A stretch of DNA of 43,978 bases from VRUE01 sp963807425 (GCA_963807425.1 CAWEBZ010000008.1:1-43978); one strand, 5' to 3'. Shown: positions 25,042 to 32,751, numbered from the stretch's first letter. Numbers and translations: made by a program. Notes: generated by a model not told the origin, from the letters alone.

Positions 25042-25644
25042 TTGCGCGAGCTGCCTAATTTCGGGGACGAGGTCGAGCTTCCGTGGCCACGCGCAGACGA
25101 TGAGCTGTTCGCTCCGGCCGAGGACGTCTGGCTGAACGCCCACATCGGCGCTTTTCGCGGCGATAGCTACACCATCGGCTACAAAGCGGCGGGAGACGCC
25201 TTGGTCGAACACGTTGCGCGGCACGAGATCGACGCCGACACCCTCGTCTTCCCCATCGTGTTCTGCTACCGCCAGTACCTCGAGCTTCTCTTGAAGGGCA
25301 TGCTGGCGGACGCTCGCACGTACTACAGCATTGATGCGGCGGCTCCCATTGGGCACTCCCTGCTGGTCCTCTGGGAGCCGTTACGAGTCCTGTTCACGCG
25401 ACGGTGGCCCGACGCCTCCGGTGACCTGGATGCCGTCGAAGACAGCCTTCGGCAGTTCGACGCGGTTGACAGAGGCTCCTATGCGTTCCGCTATGCGACG
25501 ACCCCGACGGGAGAGATGTCCCTCCCGGTTGAGTTCAAGCAGATCAATCTGCGCAACCTTGGCGAGGTGGTCGAGCGCATCGGAGTATTCCTCGAGTCCA
25601 GTGCGACGGTGCTGATCGAGGAGCACGGCGCCGCTGACTACTAG
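25042..25644 (+). CDS. HEPN-like hypothetical protein (200 aa)
   Basis: The segment LVFPIVFCYRQYLELLLKGML resembles the first HEPN helix pair seen in many AbiV- and RiboL-PSP-like proteins (YRxxLELxLKxxL), followed by GHSLLVLWEPLRVLF and a C-terminal helix NLGEVVERIGVFLESS. No Rx4-6H RNase motif is visible, so catalytic activity is doubtful. TTG start after GAGGG is tentative. It lies next to the higBA locus in a block that looks acquired. Confidence 0.55.
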   Translation: MRELPNFGDEVELPWPRADDELFAPAEDVWLNAHIGAFRGDSYTIGYKAAGDALVEHVARHEIDADTLVFPIVFCYRQYLELLLKGMLADARTYYSIDAAAPIGHSLLVLWEPLRVLFTRRWPDASGDLDAVEDSLRQFDAVDRGSYAFRYATTPTGEMSLPVEFKQINLRNLGEVVERIGVFLESSATVLIEEHGAADY

Positions 25645-25852
25645 GAGAGATTGGCGAAACTCCCCACGCCGGGCGGGGTTCGTAGGGCCGGCGATTTCAC
25701 GGGTACCTCGCTTTCGCCATTTTGCTTCCAGCCTCCCCGGCTCGTGCGTTCCGAACGACTCAGAGCCCGACCAGGACAAGCAGACGAGACCCGGACGAGC
25801 TGATTGGCCAAAATCGCCACTATTCTTACCGCTGACAACAACGTTTGACTTG

Positions 25853-25870
25853 TATAATGTTTACGTTATA
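25853..25870. promoter_or_regulatory. Promoter and operator of the higBA locus
   Basis: tataatg and cgttata (25853-25859, 25864-25870) form a near-palindrome with one mismatch. TTGACT at 25846 can serve as -35 with an AT-rich -10 near 25867, and the tataat itself is a perfect -10. The palindrome therefore overlaps the promoter, the arrangement by which HigA usually represses its own operon. Confidence 0.6.
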
Positions 25871-25878
25871 TTAGTCCG

Positions 25879-26279
25879 GTGAGTTGGGGCGCCGAGAGAA
25901 CCGACGAGTTCGACAGCTGGTGGCAGACGCTGGCCGACCCCGAGCAACGCAAGGTTGTGGCCTCGGTTGAGGCTTTGCAGGAGCTTGGGCCGTCTGCCGG
26001 CAGGCCGTTGGTCGACTCGGTAGAGGGCTCCCGGCACTCCAACATGAAGGAGTTGCGAGTCACGCAGACGATGCGCATTTTCTTCGCTTTCGATCCCAGG
26101 CGAGTAGCGATCCTGCTTATCGGGGGAGACAAGGCGGGGAAGACGAAGCGCTTTACAAGGGAATGGTCCCGCAGGCGGATCGAATCTATGACGAGCATCT
26201 CCAAGGCACGGCAAAGGAGAAACAGGCACATGGCAAGTCAAGGCAAAGCATTCAGCGACCTAAGCGACGAAGTACGTAA
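25879..26279 (+). CDS. higB: HigB-like (RelE superfamily, Gp49 type) toxin, frame interrupted
   Basis: Type II toxin predicted to cut mRNA on the ribosome. The N-terminal part reads TDEFDSWWQTLADPEQRKVVASVEALQELGPSAGRPLVDSVEGSRHSNMKELR, then MRIFFAFDPRRVAILLIGGDKAGKTKRF, both typical of the family. The conserved C-terminus (YKGMVPQADRIYDEHLQGT) lies in a different frame that ends at TAA 26277-26279. A single missing base at the TTT run 26152-26154 explains this. As written, the first frame instead runs on into higA and makes a 230-residue apparent fusion lacking the toxin C-terminus. GTG start. Confidence 0.75.
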
Positions 26280-26571
26280 GCGTCCCGGCGCCGCAGGGGA
26301 GATCGACGCTCGCAAACGGGCGATCATTGCGGCTGTCCGGCTGAACGAACTACGCAAACAGCGCGGGCAGACGCAGGCGCAGCTTGCCGATCTGCTGGGG
26401 ATGACCCAGGCGAACGTCTCGCGGATCGAGCGGAGCGACAATCTCTATCTGAGCACGCTCGCGGACTACGTGGACGCCTTGGGCGGGCACATCGAGATCA
26501 ACGCGGTCTTTGACGACGACGTTGTGTCGCTTGGGCCGGTCGAAAAGGACCGGAGCGAGCTTCCGGCCTGA
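26230..26571 (+). CDS. higA: HigA-like XRE-family antitoxin
   Basis: 113 aa. IIAAVRLNELRKQRGQTQAQLADLLGMTQANVSRIERS is the helix-turn-helix, and STLADYVDALGGHIEINAVFDDDVVSLG the C-terminal dimer/binding strand typical of HigA. AAAGGAG lies 12 bases before the ATG, inside the toxin reading frame, so the two genes overlap by about 50 bases in normal reading. The antitoxin frame is intact and may also repress the promoter at 25853. Confidence 0.85.
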   Translation: MASQGKAFSDLSDEVRKRPGAAGEIDARKRAIIAAVRLNELRKQRGQTQAQLADLLGMTQANVSRIERSDNLYLSTLADYVDALGGHIEINAVFDDDVVSLGPVEKDRSELPA

Positions 26572-26670
26572 CGGCCCCTCGGTTGGTGGATCAGCTTGAA
26601 CCTAAGCGCCCTTGCGCGATAGATGCGCCTGATCATGCGGTCAAATTGGCGAGTTATCCTCCGTCCCTAG

Positions 26671-26868
26671 ATGGCGCGCACCGTCTTCCACAAGCTCGGG
26701 TCCGACTGGAGAATCCAGGCGGCCTGCGCGCTGCTCGCAGTGGCGGTCTCCCTCGTGGTGTCCCTGGTCAGCGGAAGACTGGGTCCGGGCGGTCTTGTGT
26801 TGAGCGTCTTTGCCCTTGTGCTCGCAGGCGCCAAATATCGGCACGAACAGGCGCCCCTAAACCGCTAG
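26671..26868 (+). CDS. Small membrane protein (65 aa)
   Basis: Two hydrophobic stretches (IQAACALLAVAVSLVVSLVSG and GGLVLSVFALVLAGAKY) between basic ends. Not recognised. Weak ribosome-binding site. A good terminator follows at 26938, which supports a real transcript. Confidence 0.45.
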   Translation: MARTVFHKLGSDWRIQAACALLAVAVSLVVSLVSGRLGPGGLVLSVFALVLAGAKYRHEQAPLNR

Positions 26869-26937
26869 CTGCTTCGGGGTCGAACTGACCTCGCTACAGG
26901 TCCCTCGCCGCACGAACGCCGCCTAACTGTGGCACCG

Positions 26938-26968
26938 CGGCCTTTGGAGCGATCCGGAGGCCGTTTTT
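26938..26968 (+). terminator. Rho-independent terminator
   Basis: cggcctttgga / tccggaggccg pair (two G-T wobbles) around loop gcga and are followed by ttttt. It ends transcription from the higBA/small-ORF side just before the integrated element. Confidence 0.8.
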
Positions 26969-27013
26969 CTTAAACAAAGTAGATCGGCTCTTTTTGGCTC
27001 GCTAGAGCTCCCC

Positions 27014-27075
27014 ACAACAGAAAACGCCCCTCCGGGGAGGAGGGGCGCTTCTGGGGTTACTACAGGGAGGAGAGA
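27014..27075. repeat. attL: left direct repeat of the element
   Basis: 62 bp identical to 40392-40453. It contains the stem cgcccctcc / ggaggggcg. Read on the minus strand this is followed by TTTTCTGTT, a classical terminator. A weaker match extends left (ggctc..tagagc) with a one-base length difference. No tRNA gene is visible at this site. Confidence 0.88.
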
Positions 27076-27162
27076 AGTGGAACTAGCCGCTCGTGAAGTG
27101 AGATTTCGCATTGGAATGCGGAATTCACTCCGGTTGTGTCCGATTGTTTCCGGCTGAAATGG

Positions 27163-27191
27163 TGGCTGACTGGCGCGCAACTGGCGCGCAG
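27163..27191. repeat. Candidate integrase arm-type sites, left end
   Basis: tggctgactggcgc followed by a second actggcgcgcag, two copies of ACTGGCGC spaced by 10-11 bases. The same arrangement occurs at 40300-40329 inside the right end. Tyrosine integrases bind such repeated arm sites near att. The remainder of 27076-27302 shows no gene. Confidence 0.6.
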
Positions 27192-27302
27192 GGCGTCATA
27201 TCTTGCCCTGGCGCATCTATGTAGAGCCGGGGATAGTGGGGCTCATTTCATCACCGAGATTGCCCGTCCGATACCCGACGAGCCTGCAACAATGTCCAAG
27301 CG

Positions 27303-27446
27303 ATGAAACCTCACGCTCCAACTGCCGCACCAACCAAGAAGGGCAAGCCCCGCTTTGGGCTTCCGGGTAGCGCCAAGGAGCGAAGCGAGAGGATTAAAGC
27401 CGCGATCAAGGCCAATCGCGAGACGCTGCGCCGACTCGCGAAGTAG
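27303..27446 (+). CDS. Small basic protein, probable antitoxin of the Doc toxin (47 aa)
   Basis: Opens MKPHAPTAAPTKKGKPRFG, then a helix SAKERSERIKAAIKANRETLRRLAK. It ends 3 bases before the Doc gene. Position and size suit an antitoxin, although it does not look like a classic Phd. Its identity is inference from context. Confidence 0.5.
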   Translation: MKPHAPTAAPTKKGKPRFGLPGSAKERSERIKAAIKANRETLRRLAK

Positions 27447-27449
27447 ACG

Positions 27450-27845
27450 TTGACGCTCTATCTGGAGCTGGGCGATTACTGCGAAATCGCTGCGGATTTA
27501 CTTGGGACGAGTGCAGAGGAGATTGCGCGTCTGCCAAGAATCGCCCTCGCTGACTCCGCTCTCTCCACGCCGAGCGCAGGGTTCGGCGACCAAGACGCCT
27601 ACCCGACCTTGATCGAAAAGGCTGCCGTCTTGGTAGAGCACTTGGCGCGCAACCACCCATTGCCTGACGGCAACAAGCGCGCTGCCTTCCTATCGGTGTG
27701 GCTATTCATGGAAGCCAACGGGCGACCCTTCGCAGGGGAAGACCCCGACACCGACGTGCCGATGGTGGAGCGAATCGCAGCCGGCGAAGCGACCCCCAAC
27801 GAAATCGCTAGCTGGCTTGAGGAGCGCACCTCTTCGTCTGCCTGA
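27450..27845 (+). CDS. doc: Doc/Fic-family toxin (death-on-curing)
   Basis: 131 aa. The Fic active-site motif is NHPLPDGNKRAAF (HxxxDGNKR, with catalytic His and the phosphate-binding Asn-Lys-Arg). An upstream flap (GFGDQDAYPTLIEKAAVLVEHLA) and the C-terminal helices follow the Doc pattern. Doc of phage P1 phosphorylates EF-Tu to stop translation. TTG start 3 bases after the small ORF. The gap 27846-28087 has no gene. Confidence 0.85.
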   Translation: MTLYLELGDYCEIAADLLGTSAEEIARLPRIALADSALSTPSAGFGDQDAYPTLIEKAAVLVEHLARNHPLPDGNKRAAFLSVWLFMEANGRPFAGEDPDTDVPMVERIAAGEATPNEIASWLEERTSSSA

Positions 27846-28087
27846 TCTGCGGGTTCGATGTTGTTCAGGCGTGCGGATCGAGCGGCGCACGGGTGCGCGA
27901 GCCAGCGCACGCAGCCAGCTAGCAGGCACATGTGCCTCGGACGCCGAGCCACTTGATCGTGAGGCGACCACTAGGTCAGATTAGGTTCTAGCGTGACCCG
28001 TTCCCCGCCGTGACGTTCTACACATCGGTAGGAACTTAGGGACGGGCTTTCGGATCTTGTGCCAGCCACGTCTTCATACTTCTGACC

Positions 28088-29056
28088 TTGGCGCGGAGAG
28101 CAAGGAAATATCGTGTTGAGGCGGTCGTTGATTTACCGGCTCCACTTTTTCTTGGCTCGGAGTTCCTTGGGCTGCTCAAGCCGGCGACGATAGGCGGCGT
28201 CGCTGTCCACGTTGTGCTGCCTGACTTCAGTGAGTCCGGCAACGAGACCGTGCTTCATTCACGCGCGCTATTGGACTGGGTTGGATCTTTTGCAGAAAAA
28301 AAATCAGAGGACAATCCAAGATGGCCATTCGGTGAAGTCAATGGATGGGGGAGCGAACGGCAGCTATCAGCCACGCGGCTTCTGGTTATTCCCAAAGGCC
28401 GCCTTACGCTGCGCGAAGCGCGGAGCCTGCACAGCGCAGCGGAAAGCTGGGTCCAAGCACTGGAGACTTGGATCGACGTAGTTATTCGCACCGATCTTCG
28501 CCAGGAAAGGATCAAAGAGGACAAATGGGGACACCGTGCGTATGTCTGGATCGATAGACGCAAGGGGGGCGGAGAACTCCTCAAAGGCAGGCACATACTC
28601 ACCTTCAATTTCGAGGAACTCTCGCTCGCGATTAGTCCCTGGCAATGGGGAAAGTTGCTGAATGCGGCGAGCAGTGGCGCAAAGCCTCCAGAGGCGCACC
28701 TGTTCCTACGTGATGCGCGCCGCGAGCTAGGTGCTATGCGCTATCGCCGGTCTGTGCTTGATGCAGCCACGGCAGCAGAGATTGCGCTGACCAAGCTCCG
28801 GGACGATGTGCTCTTTGACAGCGATCCGACAGTGGGGGAATACGTCAGAGAAAAGGCTCAGCAGATTGGCCGCCTGGTTGATTTCCTAAATAAGCAAGGC
28901 CGGAAGCTTCCGGACAGAATTCAGCAAGAGATCGCTGAGCCACGGAACAAAGCCATCCATGAGGGCCGCGAGCCAGACGAGGAAACGGCTACCAAAGCCC
29001 TTGTGAAGGCTGAAGAAGTGCTGGACCTAGCATTCCCTTGGAAGAAGCTGCTTTAG
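28088..29056 (+). CDS. Hypothetical protein with C-terminal HEPN-like domain (322 aa)
   Basis: Not assigned to a known family. Residues 1-200 are a mixed alpha/beta region (VEAVVDLPAPLFLGSEFLG, VHVVLPDFSESGNE, GRHILTFNFEELSLAI). The C-terminal 120 residues are helical (RYRRSVLDAATAAEIALTKL, KAQQIGRLVDFLNKQ) and contain RNKAIHEGREPDEETATKAL. The R-N-K-A-I-H string matches the HEPN RNase motif Rx4-6H. TTG start with no clear ribosome-binding site. The coiled-coil membrane gene begins 60 bases later on the same strand, so they may work together as an abortive-infection pair. Confidence 0.6.
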   Translation: MARRARKYRVEAVVDLPAPLFLGSEFLGLLKPATIGGVAVHVVLPDFSESGNETVLHSRALLDWVGSFAEKKSEDNPRWPFGEVNGWGSERQLSATRLLVIPKGRLTLREARSLHSAAESWVQALETWIDVVIRTDLRQERIKEDKWGHRAYVWIDRRKGGGELLKGRHILTFNFEELSLAISPWQWGKLLNAASSGAKPPEAHLFLRDARRELGAMRYRRSVLDAATAAEIALTKLRDDVLFDSDPTVGEYVREKAQQIGRLVDFLNKQGRKLPDRIQQEIAEPRNKAIHEGREPDEETATKALVKAEEVLDLAFPWKKLL

Positions 29057-29116
29057 TGAAAGCGATTTGATTTCCGCTGTCGCTCGCGCCGGAGCGACTC
29101 TTAATATTCGACCTCT

Positions 29117-30460
29117 ATGGCCAAATCGCCACCTCAGTACAGCATTGCCTTCACCGAACATCCGGTTCACGAGAACCTGAAGCGCCTACGGCAGGAGGTC
29201 GCGGATCTCCCCGAGGATGTCTTGGAGAAGGCGAGAGAACACGATCCGCAGGCCGCGCTGCCTCGCCTCGAAGCTGTCCTCGAATACATCGGCGCGCTCT
29301 TAGGAAGTGCCGCTCCTGCCCTGGTGACGATGCAGATGCTCGACAACCTGGACGGTCAGGTTCAACAGGTCAGTTCTTTCTTGACCTCGCTCAAAGAGAA
29401 CCAAGAATTTGAACAGCAGATTCCCAACGTCCAGAGTGGAGCGGAAAGCTTGCTCAGCTCGGCCATCCAGCTAGCACCAGCTATCGGGGTTTGGGCGAAG
29501 ACCAATCAGAAAAAGGCAGCTGCCGAGCTTGGCGAGGCGGCAACGGAGAAGACCCGCCAGTTGCAGCAGCAGGCCAGCGACTTGCAGGGGAAGCTAGACG
29601 CGCTGCGACAGGAGGCCGAGCAGGCAACGGAGTCGGTGAAGATGACTTCCGACGAACGCGTCAACGAACTGCAAGGCCAGCTGAACACGCTCAAAGAGGA
29701 GGCCGAGGCCGAGCGAGGCAAAGTGCAGGGATCGATTGACAGCTTTGCCGAGCAGTTCAACTCGGAGGAGAAAACCCGCAATACCCGCTTCGAGGAAATC
29801 CAGAAAGAGATTGCTGCTCAGGCCGAGCAGGCCATTCAGGAGAGCAAAGACGCATCTGCTCAATCCATCGGCAACGAGGAGAAGCGCGCCGACGCGGTAA
29901 TAGCCGACCTTGATAACCGCACCAGAGAGATCATTGGCTTCCTTGAGGAGAAGAAGCAAGAGGCCATTGACATGGTTGACACCGAGGCCACGTCAAGCAC
30001 CGCTGGCGCTTTCAAGGCGGAGGCCGAGGAACAGAGGGAACAGGCCGACCAGTGGCGCTTCTTCGCGTTCCTCGGCGGCTTTATTGCCGTCATTGTGGCA
30101 CTCGCGGCAGTAGGGCTTGCCGTGGCCGAGATAGGCAACGGTGCCTCAACGATTGTTGCCAAAATTACGGCAGTCACGCTCCTGCTCGGCATCGCTGGCT
30201 ATGCGGCAGGACAGTCCGGCCAGCATCGCCGTCGCGAGCAGCGCGCTCGACGCCTCTACATGCAGATGGTTGCCTTCAAACCGTTCTCCGAGCCGCTGCC
30301 TGACCCAGAGAAAAAAGAAGTCCGCAAAGAGTTCATCGAGCGCATGTTCGTCGGCGACCCCGGCGAAGACCACAAGGGCGAAGACGTGAAGGTGAGTGAT
30401 GAGAACCTGTCCGTACTGCTCAAGTTCATGGACATGATTCGCTCCGGCTCCACGTCGTAG
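29117..30460 (+). CDS. Coiled-coil protein with two membrane helices (447 aa)
   Basis: A short N-terminal helical domain (to about 115) is followed by a long coiled coil (about 120-300; ATEKTRQLQQQASDLQGKLDALRQEAEQATES and further heptads). Two adjacent membrane helices come next (FFAFLGGFIAVIVALAAVGLAVAEI, and ITAVTLLLGIAGYAAG; about 310-370), then a basic, then acidic cytoplasmic tail (RREQRARRLYMQMVAFKPF, FIERMFVGDPGED). The hairpin leaves both ends in the cytoplasm. It resembles membrane-attached sensors or effectors of defence islands, but no family is recognised. Confidence 0.65.
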   Translation: MAKSPPQYSIAFTEHPVHENLKRLRQEVADLPEDVLEKAREHDPQAALPRLEAVLEYIGALLGSAAPALVTMQMLDNLDGQVQQVSSFLTSLKENQEFEQQIPNVQSGAESLLSSAIQLAPAIGVWAKTNQKKAAAELGEAATEKTRQLQQQASDLQGKLDALRQEAEQATESVKMTSDERVNELQGQLNTLKEEAEAERGKVQGSIDSFAEQFNSEEKTRNTRFEEIQKEIAAQAEQAIQESKDASAQSIGNEEKRADAVIADLDNRTREIIGFLEEKKQEAIDMVDTEATSSTAGAFKAEAEEQREQADQWRFFAFLGGFIAVIVALAAVGLAVAEIGNGASTIVAKITAVTLLLGIAGYAAGQSGQHRRREQRARRLYMQMVAFKPFSEPLPDPEKKEVRKEFIERMFVGDPGEDHKGEDVKVSDENLSVLLKFMDMIRSGSTS

Positions 30461-30561
30461 GTCAGCTTTATCCAATCTCACTAGAGGCTGACTTGACCAT
30501 CATCTGAGTCAGCGTTGCCTTCGAGTTGACGCCGCCCTCGCCGAGGCCTACTCTTGAATCG

Positions 30562-30831
30562 ATGCCACTCTTGTTCATAGGGGTGCCACCCGAGAATCGC
30601 AGCGATCTTCTCGCGGCCCTACGGCAGCTTGAGTTAGCTGATGCTGAGGTAGTGGAGAACGCGGCAGAATCCGGCGATCTTGCGCTTAAGGTGGACGATT
30701 CAATGGAGATGGCAACTGCCGCCGAGCGTGTCGGCCAAATTCTCGACGCCGCCAACGAGATTGCGGGCAGGCAATTAGGGGCGATTGCCACCGGCGAGGC
30801 CGGTTGGGGTCATCCTCCGCAGGTCATCTGA
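30562..30831 (+). CDS. Small acidic hypothetical protein (89 aa)
   Basis: MPLLFIGVPPENRSDLLAAL opens a probable beta-alpha unit. The middle is strongly acidic and the end is GWGHPPQVI. Not recognised. It converges with the HEPN gene to its right. Confidence 0.45.
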   Translation: MPLLFIGVPPENRSDLLAALRQLELADAEVVENAAESGDLALKVDDSMEMATAAERVGQILDAANEIAGRQLGAIATGEAGWGHPPQVI

Positions 30832-30847
30832 AGCCCACACGCCGCGT

Positions 30848-31558
30848 CTACGGGTTCGGAGGCCCTTCTCGCTGCTTCCGCGCTGTCTCGGCCAAGCGAG
30901 CCCAAAGCTGCTGCACCACGCGGATGGACTCCTCCGCGTGGTGCTTATCAACCGTCTGACCTTTGTGAATCACATCGTTGCGCCGCTCAACGTGGTCTCG
31001 GAATCTGCTCCACTCCGCAGTCTGGGTGACGTCTACTCCAAGCAGCACCTCAACGGTTGCGAAGGACACCTCCCTTTTGAGTTCGGCGATCCTCTTGTCC
31101 TTGAGAAGCCTGGCAATCCAGCGCAACGGCTGGTCGCCGGCAGCCTCTCGGAGCAGAGCAGTTAGCTGGGCCTCAAAATGAATCTGGGCCGCAACGACGG
31201 CAAGGCCATATCGCTCCTCAAGAACCAATTCCTTCGCCTGCTCAAGGTATTGGCTACTTGCGTCGTCGTCGCCCAATGGGGCAAGCCAGACGACTGCATG
31301 AGAAGCGTCGGGCAGACGAGCGGCTCGCCGCATTCTATGGACAGCCCCTTTCGCCTTTTCTTCCGCATCATCGAAGCCTGTTGCCTCTAGCTCAAAGGTG
31401 ATGCTCGGCGGGTCGATCTCGGGGTCGTCAACAGAGCCCCCAAACTGGATATGTCTTGCGCCTGGGGCAAAGTCCGGCGCCCTTAGTGCAAGTAATTCGC
31501 GAAGGTCGCCATCTGGCAATCGGAGTTTGACTGACCACCAGCGCTTGGAGGTTGTCAA
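30848..31558 (-). CDS. HEPN-domain protein coupled to an XRE regulator (236 aa)
   Basis: N-terminal half is beta-rich (WWSVKLRLPDGDLRELLAL, ITFELEATGFDDAEEKAKGAVHRMRR). The C-terminal half is helical: LEERYGLAVVAAQIHFEAQLTALLREA, then RRNDVIHKGQTVDKHHAEESIRVVQQLW. R-N-D-V-I-H is an Rx4H motif, the catalytic signature of HEPN RNases. The TTG start overlaps the stop of the XRE gene (TTGA), so the two are translationally coupled, like a toxin-antitoxin pair with the regulator first. Target RNA is not known. Confidence 0.65.
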   Translation of the reverse strand: MTTSKRWWSVKLRLPDGDLRELLALRAPDFAPGARHIQFGGSVDDPEIDPPSITFELEATGFDDAEEKAKGAVHRMRRAARLPDASHAVVWLAPLGDDDASSQYLEQAKELVLEERYGLAVVAAQIHFEAQLTALLREAAGDQPLRWIARLLKDKRIAELKREVSFATVEVLLGVDVTQTAEWSRFRDHVERRNDVIHKGQTVDKHHAEESIRVVQQLWARLAETARKQREGPPNP

Positions 31559-31797
31559 TTGCCCTCGAACCTCTCCGCGACCCTGACCAACTCGGCCAGC
31601 GAAATGCCAAGCGCGGCAGCGATGCGCTTGACCGTCTCATAGGCCGGGTTTCCTTCTCCGCGCTCGATCACGCCCCAGGTATGAAGGCTCAGGTCGGCCT
31701 TCTCCGCCGCGATCTCCTGGGTGATGCCGCGGTTCTCGCGTAGCTGGCGAACCGCCTTGCCGAAGGCGGGTTGGGCTTGGTTTGAGGCTGGTCCCAT
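31555..31797 (-). CDS. XRE-family regulator / possible antitoxin (80 aa)
   Basis: FGKAVRQLRENRGITQEIAAEKADLSLHTWGVIERGEGNPAYETVKRIAAALGISLAELV is a complete Cro/C1-type helix-turn-helix domain. It overlaps the HEPN gene downstream and lies next to a 22-bp palindrome at 31849, its probable operator. It may repress its own operon and, together with the HEPN protein, control the divergent gene at 31959. Confidence 0.88.
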   Translation of the reverse strand: MGPASNQAQPAFGKAVRQLRENRGITQEIAAEKADLSLHTWGVIERGEGNPAYETVKRIAAALGISLAELVRVAERFEGN

Positions 31798-31848
31798 TTA
31801 GTTCACGCGGTGATCGCGGCCTTTCCGGTCTGGAGAGCTTATCTTCGT

Positions 31849-31870
31849 AATCTTGGATATATCCAAGATT
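31849..31870. promoter_or_regulatory. 22-bp perfect palindrome between divergent genes
   Basis: Half-site aatcttggata is followed directly by its exact reverse complement. It lies 52 bases upstream of the XRE start and 89 bases upstream of the plus-strand gene at 31959. A perfect palindrome of this length is a strong operator candidate for the adjacent XRE protein. Confidence 0.8.
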
Positions 31871-31894
31871 GTGGTAGCGTCTCGTCCGTCAGAC

Positions 31895-31934
31895 AAAAAA
31901 TGCCGCCCGCAACTGCGTAAACAGTCCGGGCGGC
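31895..31934 (-). terminator. Minus-strand terminator in the divergent region
   Basis: gccgcccg (31902-31909) pairs with cgggcggc (31927-31934); on the minus strand the stem is followed by six T. It would stop leftward transcription arriving from the right of the XRE promoter. On the plus strand it is a hairpin in the 5' leader of the gene at 31959. Confidence 0.65.
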
Positions 31935-31958
31935 GCGGCACAGGAGGTCTTAGCTCCC

Positions 31959-32255
31959 ATGCACGTCAAGCGTAGTGGTGCGGACGAGAAGGATCCCGCT
32001 TGGTCCCCAGCGGTGCAAGACACCCGCGATCAGGGCGTCGCCTTGATCGCGGTGCTTACGAACTACCCGACCCATCTGCGGCTGGAAGAACTGGTGCTGG
32101 AGGTCACGGCGGGGTCGAGCGATTTTCAGGAGCGCGAACGGGTCGAACGAGCGGTGCGCGATCTCGTCGCGGCCGGATTGCTCTTTCGCTGCGAAGCGCT
32201 GGTGCTGCCGACCCGCTCGGCCTTGCGTTTCAACGAGATCCTCGGGGACGAGTAG
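31959..32255 (+). CDS. Small winged-helix-like hypothetical protein (98 aa)
   Basis: VALIAVLTNYPTHLRLEELVLEVTAG and ERVERAVRDLVAAGLLFRCEALVLPTRSALRFNEIL look like a winged helix with recognition helix and wing. Not placed in a named family. AGGAGG lies 11 bases before the ATG. The leader contains the stem at 31902-31934. Confidence 0.6.
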   Translation: MHVKRSGADEKDPAWSPAVQDTRDQGVALIAVLTNYPTHLRLEELVLEVTAGSSDFQERERVERAVRDLVAAGLLFRCEALVLPTRSALRFNEILGDE

Positions 32256-32284
32256 CTGGCCTTGCCAGGAACAAGCCGAGCGAC

Positions 32285-32316
32285 CCATGCCCACTCACCC
32301 AGCAGGGTGGGCATGG
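32285..32316 (+). terminator. Hairpin after the winged-helix gene
   Basis: Perfect 10-bp arms ccatgcccac / gtgggcatgg with a 12-base loop, 30 bases after the stop. No T-tract; probably a transcript end or stabiliser. Confidence 0.5.
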
Positions 32317-32336
32317 GGTGCGGCGTCTCGTCGTTT

Positions 32337-32442
32337 CTCGCTGGCTTTCACACCCGCCCGGTGTCGCAGGCCACAGGCGTGGTCCCCGGCGCGCGTCAGT
32401 CGGGGGGCGCGTCAGCATCGGGCGGGTGTGAAAGCCAGCGAG
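32337..32442. repeat. Long inverted repeat (24-bp arms)
   Basis: Perfect arms at 32337-32360 (starting ctcgctggctttcac) and 32419-32442, enclosing a 58-base GC-rich loop. It lies in a 500-base stretch (32256-32751) without a protein gene. Its size is beyond an ordinary terminator. A similar structure with longer arms lies at 37696-37858 in the same element. Confidence 0.75.
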
Positions 32443-32721
32443 GAGCAAGGCCCGCTAGCACAAGATCCCGAAATCGGTGGGAAATCAAGCATTTCTCGAT
32501 TACGCGAATTTCTTTAGGTTTGTGTGGTATTGATGAGCCTCTGGCTCGGCATTAGCTGCCTTCCTTCTCTGCGTCCTCTCCTCTCGCTGGCTTGCTTTTG
32601 ATGCTGGCATCCGCAGACGCCCCTTCAAGCCCCGGCTACGCCGGTGCTGCTTTGCCCCGCGCATAGGAACGGGTTTCGGGGCGCGGGTTCCGGGGCGCCT
32701 TTGGCGGATGCCTGGCGTGCG

Positions 32722-32743
32722 CCTCTCGCAAACCAGCGAGAGG
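32722..32743 (+). promoter_or_regulatory. Hairpin masking the sigma-factor ribosome-binding site
   Basis: cctctcgc / gcgagagg pair perfectly around loop aaacca. The right arm contains most of AGAGGAG, the Shine-Dalgarno 7 bases before the sigma-factor ATG at 32752. Translation would need the stem to open. Confidence 0.6.
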
Positions 32744-32751
32744 AGATTCCG

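Noticed and set aside
25879..26571. A genuine HigB-HigA fusion protein
   Set aside because: The conserved toxin C-terminus is present in another frame, so a slip is a simpler explanation than a designed fusion; kept as a finding only for the slip.
27014..27075. Integration into a tRNA gene
   Set aside because: No cloverleaf or tRNA 3' end is visible in the direct repeat or its flanks; the repeat is built around a terminator-like stem.
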